Of a DNA stretch of 31,083 nucleotides, positions 26,722 to 31,083 are shown in pieces. A program made the translations under genes and the position numbers. This DNA comes from Pseudomonadota bacterium. Its GTDB lineage: Bacteria > Pseudomonadota > Gammaproteobacteria > Burkholderiales > Ferrovaceae. The notes beneath the pieces were generated by a model. That model worked only from the letters and a program-made list of their open reading frames with translations, did no database searches and was not told where the DNA came from. Where the stretch lies: contig JAJZDE010000007.1 in NCBI GenBank assembly GCA_021828745.1, forward strand, positions 1 through 31,083, in the 5' to 3' direction. The stretch's first letter is position 1. Every line of letters starts with the position of its first letter.

Positions 26722-28854
26722 TTATACGCGGGTTAGACGGACGACATCGGGATTTTCCCGAAGATTTTGCATCAAAGTGGCCAGGTGTGCACGATCCTGA
26801 ACCTGGACCGTGAAGTTGATCTCGCTATAGGTGCCGTCGGCTTTGGCAATGGTGACGCTGTCGATGTTCGAGTGCGCCTCGGCAATGGCCGAGGCAACCG
26901 TGGCCAGAACTCCGCGACGGTTGAGGACCAGTAACTTGATCGCCACTTCGAACAGTTGACCGCTGTTGTTTTCCCAGGCCACATCCACCCATTTGTCCGG
27001 GTCGATGCGAGACTGGCGGATATTCTGGCAATCCTGCGTGTGAATCAGTAATCCCTGGCCCTTTTTGATCAGTCCGATAATCGGGTCTCCCGGAATGGGA
27101 CGACAACAGGGGGCAAATTGCACGGCCATGCCCTCACTTCCGCGAATGGTGATGGACGTGCGCGTTTCAGGCGTGGTGGGGACGGTATCCCCATTCCTGG
27201 GGAGCAAGGATCGGGCGACCACGATATTCAGGCGCTTCCCCAGACCAATTTCGGCCAACACTTCTTCCCGGGTCTTGCAACGATCTCCTTTCAGCAACTG
27301 TTCCCACTGATCTGCCGTGAGCGTGGCCGGGTCTGCGTTGAGGGCGCGCAGGGCCTGATGAAGCAGTCGCTCTCCCAGAACTTCGGCCTCTTCGTGGCGC
27401 AGGGTACGCAGATAATGGCGGATTTTGGCACGTGCCTTGGCAGTGACCACATAATTGAGCCAGGCCGGGTTGGGGCTGGCCTCGGCCTCCGTAATGATTT
27501 CCACTCGATCCCCATTGTTCAGGATGGTACGGAGGGGGGCCAGTTGATCGTTGATCTTGGCAGCGACGCAGTGGTGGCCGATATCCGTGTGGACATCGTA
27601 GGCGAAATCCACGGCCGTTGCCCCCCGGATCAGGGATTTGATGGTTCCCTTGGGCGTGAAGACGTAAACGGCATCGGGAAACAAATCGACTTTGATGTGT
27701 TCCAGAAATTCTACGGCATCTCCGCTTTCCGATTGATATTCGAGCAACGACTGGAGCCATTGGTGGGTTTTTTTCTGGACATCGCTCAAGGGGGTGTTGG
27801 AAGACTTGTAGAGCCAGTGGGAGGCCACGCCGGACTCGGCGATCTTGTGCATGTCCCGGGTGCGGATCTGGATTTCCACGGGCGTCCCGAAGGGACCGAA
27901 CAGAGTGGTGTGCAGGGATTGATAGCCATTGGATTTCGGAATGGCGATGTAATCCTTGAATTTCCCGGGAATTGGCTTGTAAAGTGTGTGCAATGCGCCC
28001 AGGGCGAGGTAGCAACTGGGCAGGTCCGGCACGATGACCCGGAAACCATAGATGTCCTGTACTTGCGAAAAGGATAGGGATTTTTCCTGCATTTTCTGAT
28101 AGATGCTGGACAGATGTTTTTCCCGGCCCTTGATGGACACATCCAGGCCGAAGGAGGCCAGACGTTGTTCCAGCGCACTCAGGATCTTGCCCACCACTTC
28201 GCGCCGGTTGCCCCTTGCCGCCTTGAGCGCCTTGCTCAATACGGTATAGCGATTGGGGTAGAGGTAGCGGAAGCCCAGATCTTCCAGTTCCTGATACAGT
28301 TTGTGGAGGCCCAGACGATTGGCAATGGGGCCGTAGATGTCGAGGGTCTCCCGTGCAATGCGCCGTTGCTTGTCGGATTTCATGGCCCCCAGCGTGCGCA
28401 TGTTGTGCAGCCGGTCTGCCAGTTTGATGAGGATGACCCGCACATCCCGAGCCATCGCCAGCAACATCTTGCGAAAGTTTTCAGCCTGGGCCTGCTGCTC
28501 GGTCTGGAATTCCAGGCGATCGAGTTTGCTGACTCCCTCCACCAGTTCGCTCACCGAAGGGCCAAACTGTTCCGTGATCTCCTGTGTGGTCGTGCCCGTA
28601 TCCTCGACCGTGTCGTGGAGCAGTGCGGCGCACAGGGCCTGGGGGTCGAGGTGCCATTCTGCCAGGATGACGGCCACGGAGAGGGGATGGATGAGGTACG
28701 GTTCACCGCTTTTGCGGAATTGCCCCTCATGGGCGTGGGCCGCCAGGTGGAAAGCCTGTTCCAGCAGTTCGAGGTCAGACGGGCGCAGATAGGTGGTGGC
28801 TACCCGAAGCAGAGGTTCGGAAGTCAGAATCTCGGAGGGGGTAGACGCGGTCAC
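26722..28854 (-). CDS. spoT: Bifunctional (p)ppGpp synthetase/hydrolase, SpoT type
   Basis: SpoT makes and degrades the alarmone (p)ppGpp in response to starvation and stress. From GTG 28854 the protein has 710 residues, close to E. coli SpoT (702). The hydrolase HD domain is intact, with His56 and HDTVED at 80-85. The synthetase domain follows, with [26 protein letters not shown] and EIQIRT. Then come a TGS domain (about 395-455) and a C-terminal ACT domain. An intact HDxxED argues for a bifunctional SpoT/Rel rather than a hydrolase-dead RelA. An open frame extends to 28977, but that would lie inside rpoZ. The GTG start, 10 bp after rpoZ, has no evident ribosome site. Confidence 0.95.
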   Translation of the reverse strand: MTASTPSEILTSEPLLRVATTYLRPSDLELLEQAFHLAAHAHEGQFRKSGEPYLIHPLSVAVILAEWHLDPQALCAALLHDTVEDTGTTTQEITEQFGPSVSELVEGVSKLDRLEFQTEQQAQAENFRKMLLAMARDVRVILIKLADRLHNMRTLGAMKSDKQRRIARETLDIYGPIANRLGLHKLYQELEDLGFRYLYPNRYTVLSKALKAARGNRREVVGKILSALEQRLASFGLDVSIKGREKHLSSIYQKMQEKSLSFSQVQDIYGFRVIVPDLPSCYLALGALHTLYKPIPGKFKDYIAIPKSNGYQSLHTTLFGPFGTPVEIQIRTRDMHKIAESGVASHWLYKSSNTPLSDVQKKTHQWLQSLLEYQSESGDAVEFLEHIKVDLFPDAVYVFTPKGTIKSLIRGATAVDFAYDVHTDIGHHCVAAKINDQLAPLRTILNNGDRVEIITEAEASPNPAWLNYVVTAKARAKIRHYLRTLRHEEAEVLGERLLHQALRALNADPATLTADQWEQLLKGDRCKTREEVLAEIGLGKRLNIVVARSLLPRNGDTVPTTPETRTSITIRGSEGMAVQFAPCCRPIPGDPIIGLIKKGQGLLIHTQDCQNIRQSRIDPDKWVDVAWENNSGQLFEVAIKLLVLNRRGVLATVASAIAEAHSNIDSVTIAKADGTYSEINFTVQVQDRAHLATLMQNLRENPDVVRLTRV

Positions 28855-28864
28855 CAGAGTCGAA

Positions 28865-29065
28865 TCAGACTTTATCGATGACTTCTGGCCCGGTTTTGCC
28901 TGCAGCGAGTTCGCGCAACGCGATGACGATGGGTTTGTTGCGTAGCGGGTCGACCCGGGGTGGGGAGCCGGAGGCAATTTGACGGGCGCGTTGAGTGGCC
29001 GCCAGGGTCAACTCGAAGCGGTTTTGATTGGGGTGCAGAGAATCATCCAGCGTGATGCGTGCCAT
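28865..29065 (-). CDS. rpoZ: DNA-directed RNA polymerase omega subunit
   Basis: Omega helps beta-prime fold and join RNA polymerase and forms part of one ppGpp binding site on the enzyme. The 66-residue protein begins [10 protein letters not shown] and contains [16 protein letters not shown] at 15-30, the family core. It then has [12 protein letters not shown]. It is slightly shorter than E. coli omega (91). The order gmk, rpoZ, spoT is strongly conserved. The ribosome site is weak (GGAA 9-10 bases before ATG). Confidence 0.95.
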   Translation of the reverse strand: MARITLDDSLHPNQNRFELTLAATQRARQIASGSPPRVDPLRNKPIVIALRELAAGKTGPEVIDKV

Positions 29066-29090
29066 GATCAGGGTTCCAGGAGAGTGAAAT

Positions 29091-29717
29091 CTAACGCGTT
29101 AAAAGTGAGGCGTAACGGGGATACTGACAGGCGCGCCGACAACGCGCGGCGCGCAGGACGGCCGCCAGATCCCTGAGGGCCTCATCGAAATCAGCGTTGA
29201 TGATAGCATACTCAAACTCGTTCTCGTGGCTCAGGTCGTCCTGCGCCAGGGACAGGCGCTTTTCTATGGTTTCAGGGTCATCCTTGCCCCGCCCCTGCAG
29301 TCGGTGGCGCAATGTTTCGAGGGACGGCGGGAGAATGAAAATCCCCAGAGACTCCGGATAGAACTGACGAACCTGGCGGGCACCTTGCCAGTCGATTTCC
29401 AGGATGACGTCAAAACCCCGGTTCTGGAGATCTTCAAGGGATCGACGCGCCGTACCGTAATAATTTCCGTAGACTTCCGCCCATTCCAGAAACTGGTTTT
29501 CCGTGCGCAAGGTCGAAAAGGTCGTGCGACTGACAAAATGGTAGTCTTGCCCATCGATTTCGCCCTGACGCGGGGCGCGGGTCGTGTGAGAGACGGACAG
29601 CCGGACGCGCGGGTCCTGTTTCAGAAGCGCGGCGATGAGGCTGGATTTGCCGGCGCCGGAGGGGGCAGTGACAATGAATAACTGACCGGGCGAGGAAGGG
29701 ATGGGATCGGACATCAT
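29091..29717 (-). CDS. gmk: Guanylate kinase
   Basis: Gmk phosphorylates GMP to GDP with ATP, an essential step of guanine nucleotide supply. The 208-residue protein has the P-loop APSGAGKSS at about 18-26, [13 protein letters not shown] with GMP-binding residues at about 41-53, and the DWQGARQV motif near 108-115. The start at 29717 forms an ATGA overlap with the yicC stop; the next codon is also ATG (29714). The neighbouring spoT and rpoZ link it to guanine nucleotide signalling. Confidence 0.96.
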   Translation of the reverse strand: MMSDPIPSSPGQLFIVTAPSGAGKSSLIAALLKQDPRVRLSVSHTTRAPRQGEIDGQDYHFVSRTTFSTLRTENQFLEWAEVYGNYYGTARRSLEDLQNRGFDVILEIDWQGARQVRQFYPESLGIFILPPSLETLRHRLQGRGKDDPETIEKRLSLAQDDLSHENEFEYAIINADFDEALRDLAAVLRAARCRRACQYPRYASLLTR

Positions 29718-30583
29718 TCCAGATTTTGTACTTGCTCGCGCATTTGCTCGATGTGCAGTTTGAGATCGAGGGAGACGAGGGATAATTCCGAGTGGAGGGC
29801 CTTGGAACCCAGGGTGTTGGCTTCACGATGCAATTCCTGCATCAGGAAATCGAGTCGTTTACCGCTTTGTCCCCCGGCCTGGACGACCCGGATCACTTCC
29901 TCGAGGTGCATGTCGAGACGGGAAAGTTCCTCGGCTACGTCAATTTTGGCGGACCATTGGGCGACTTCCTGCAGCAGGCGATCCTCATCGACGCTCGCCA
30001 GGGATTCGCGCAGACGCTGAGTCAACTTTTCCTGATAGGCGCTGACCAGTGCGGGCATTCGTTCCCTGAGGGGCTGGATTCGTGCGCTCATGGCCTGGGC
30101 ATGGTCCAGCAGGAATCTGCCCAATTTTTGTCCTTCCCGGCTGCGGGTGGCACTCAGGGAACGAAGTGTGGCGCTGGCCAGGGTTTCCAGCCACTCGTCT
30201 GCGGGTGCGCGCTCCAGGGAGCGGGGCAAGACCCCGGGCCAATTCAGGATATCCGCCACAGACAGGGGGCGGGCATCGGGGAACTCTTTCCGGATGAGGG
30301 CAGCCGCGATGCGCAACTGCTCCAGGGTGTGAATGTCCGGGGAAAGGGATTGACTTTTCGAGGGATGGGGCAGCCATTCGAGACGGCAGTCCACCTTGCC
30401 CCGTTTCAGGGATTGGGACAGAAGTTCGCGCAGGCGCGGTTCACAGGGGCGCAGAACATCGGGCAGGCGAAACTGCAACTCGAGGTAGCGATGATTGACG
30501 CTGCGCAGTTCCATCAGCAGGGTCCCTTCAGGGGTCTCCTGGGCGCCTGAGGCAAAGCCAGTCATGCTGTACAAGGTGTTCAA
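29714..30583 (-). CDS. yicC: YicC/YloC-family endoribonuclease
   Basis: YicC proteins are endoribonucleases. In E. coli the protein was linked to decay of the small RNA RyhB, and in B. subtilis YloC has nuclease activity. The 289-residue product shows the N-terminal SMTGFA and ELRSVNHRYLE motifs and the C-terminal family stretch ELHREANTLGSKA near 250-262. The TTG start at 30583 gives the usual few residues before SMTGF and has AAGGAT 8 bases upstream. ATG 30565 would cut into the motif. It is divergent from rph, as in E. coli, and overlaps gmk by 4 bp. Confidence 0.93.
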   Translation of the reverse strand: MNTLYSMTGFASGAQETPEGTLLMELRSVNHRYLELQFRLPDVLRPCEPRLRELLSQSLKRGKVDCRLEWLPHPSKSQSLSPDIHTLEQLRIAAALIRKEFPDARPLSVADILNWPGVLPRSLERAPADEWLETLASATLRSLSATRSREGQKLGRFLLDHAQAMSARIQPLRERMPALVSAYQEKLTQRLRESLASVDEDRLLQEVAQWSAKIDVAEELSRLDMHLEEVIRVVQAGGQSGKRLDFLMQELHREANTLGSKALHSELSLVSLDLKLHIEQMREQVQNLE

Positions 30584-30591
30584 GGGGGCGT

Positions 30592-30597
30592 ATCCTT
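30592..30597 (-). promoter_or_regulatory. Ribosome binding site of yicC
   Basis: AAGGAT on the minus strand lies eight bases before TTG 30583. It supports this unusual start codon over the ATG at 30565, which has no such site. Confidence 0.6.
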
Positions 30598-30627
30598 CAA
30601 AACGGAACGATTCGATGACCGTGGGCT

Positions 30628-30633
30628 ATCATA
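30628..30633 (-). promoter_or_regulatory. Possible -10 element for yicC-gmk-rpoZ-spoT
   Basis: TATGAT on the minus strand lies 45 bases before the yicC start codon, in the divergent gap to rph. A matching -35 box is poor (TACAGC at 17 bases), so the assignment is tentative. Confidence 0.4.
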
Positions 30634-30639
30634 CCCTAG

Positions 30640-30668
30640 TTGCATCCTGTGCTGTAGCCCCCTAGAAT
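30640..30668 (+). promoter_or_regulatory. Sigma-70-type promoter of rph
   Basis: TTGCAT (30640-30645) and TAGAAT (30663-30668) are separated by 17 bases. Transcription would start near 30675, about 33 bases before the rph ATG. Confidence 0.7.
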
Positions 30669-30707
30669 CGGGGTCCAACGATTTTACCGTGAGAATGAGG
30701 ACCCTCT

Positions 30708-31083
30708 ATGCGCCCCAGCCAACGTCGAACCGATCAGTTGCGTTCTGTCGAGTTCCTGCGCGGATTCACCAAACATGCAGAAGGCTCGGTTCTGGTGGCC
30801 TTTGGGGATACCCGTGTGGTGTGCACGGTGTGCGTGGCGGAAGGCGTTCCGTCCTTTCTCAAAGGACAGGGCAAGGGTTGGGTGACGGCCGAGTATGGCA
30901 TGTTGCCCGGCGCCACCCACACCCGCTCCCGGCGTGAGGTCACTGCAGGCAAGCCCTCCGGGCGTTCCCAGGAAATTCAGCGTCTGATCGGGCGTTCCCT
31001 GCGTGCCGTGGTGGACATGGACGTGCTCGGTGAACGAACGCTGCATGTGGACTGTGATGTCCTGCAGGCCGATGGCGGTACCC
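30708..31083 (+). CDS. rph: Ribonuclease PH, N-terminal part (cut by window end)
   Basis: RNase PH is a phosphate-dependent 3'-to-5' exoribonuclease that trims tRNA precursors and works as a hexamer. The visible 125 residues begin [10 protein letters not shown] and include [35 protein letters not shown] and [19 protein letters not shown], all close to the family consensus, and run open to the last base. About half of the usual 240 residues is present. GAGGA lies 6 bases before ATG 30708. It is divergent from yicC. Confidence 0.96.
   Translation, partial: MRPSQRRTDQLRSVEFLRGFTKHAEGSVLVAFGDTRVVCTVCVAEGVPSFLKGQGKGWVTAEYGMLPGATHTRSRREVTAGKPSGRSQEIQRLIGRSLRAVVDMDVLGERTLHVDCDVLQADGGT

Overview
This window looks like ordinary core chromosome of a Gram-negative proteobacterium, most likely a betaproteobacterium. 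That placement is an inference from gene content and order, not from a database match. The signs are Kdo and Lpt lipopolysaccharide genes linked to rpoN-hpf-ptsN-hprK-rapZ, a perfect CIRCE operator in front of groESL, argH-lptM-lysA, and ridA-spoT-rpoZ-gmk-yicC divergent from rph. The DNA is fairly GC-rich and densely packed, with many 1-40 bp gene overlaps. No gap without a gene exceeds 300 bases. I see no insertion sequence, prophage, integrase, CRISPR array, toxin-antitoxin pair or defence locus.

Layout: (1) 1-1656, plus strand: the end of a rhodanese-domain gene, then aroE and mtgA, all overlapping. (2) 1685-5363, minus strand: argH-lptM-lysA, then a lysine-rich histone-H1-like protein with its own likely promoter. 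(3) 5430-7611, minus strand: groES-groEL with a sigma-70-like promoter, a CIRCE element and a strong terminator. (4) 7672-9813, plus strand: dacB (PBP4) and a small unrecognised outer-membrane beta-barrel protein. (5) 9859-14739, minus strand: a KefB-like cation/proton antiporter, recG and ubiA. (6) 14810-22347, plus strand: a long run kdsD-kdsC-lptC-lptA-lptB-rpoN-hpf-ptsN-hprK-rapZ. (7) 22358-26215, minus strand: mutY and a membrane PAS-PAS-GGDEF-EAL protein. (8) A plus-strand tRNA-Gly(CCC), then minus-strand ridA, spoT, rpoZ, gmk and yicC. (9) The start of rph on the plus strand, cut by the window end.

How the genes work together: region 6 makes Kdo for the inner core of LPS (KdsD, KdsC) and builds the inner-membrane and periplasmic part of the LPS export bridge (LptC, LptA, LptB). 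It then runs into sigma-54, a ribosome hibernation factor and the nitrogen-PTS regulatory proteins. LptM from region 2 is known to assist LptD maturation, and MtgA and DacB act on peptidoglycan, so envelope assembly is a recurring theme. SpoT and the omega subunit of RNA polymerase, encoded side by side, belong to (p)ppGpp stress signalling.

I did not find a clear undescribed system. The observations most worth a second look are the 20-bp tandem duplication ending exactly at the start codon of the small outer-membrane protein, the nearly leaderless kdsD promoter, the lysine-rich protein, the CIRCE element between two face-to-face promoters, and the dual-domain c-di-GMP enzyme whose two active sites both look intact.
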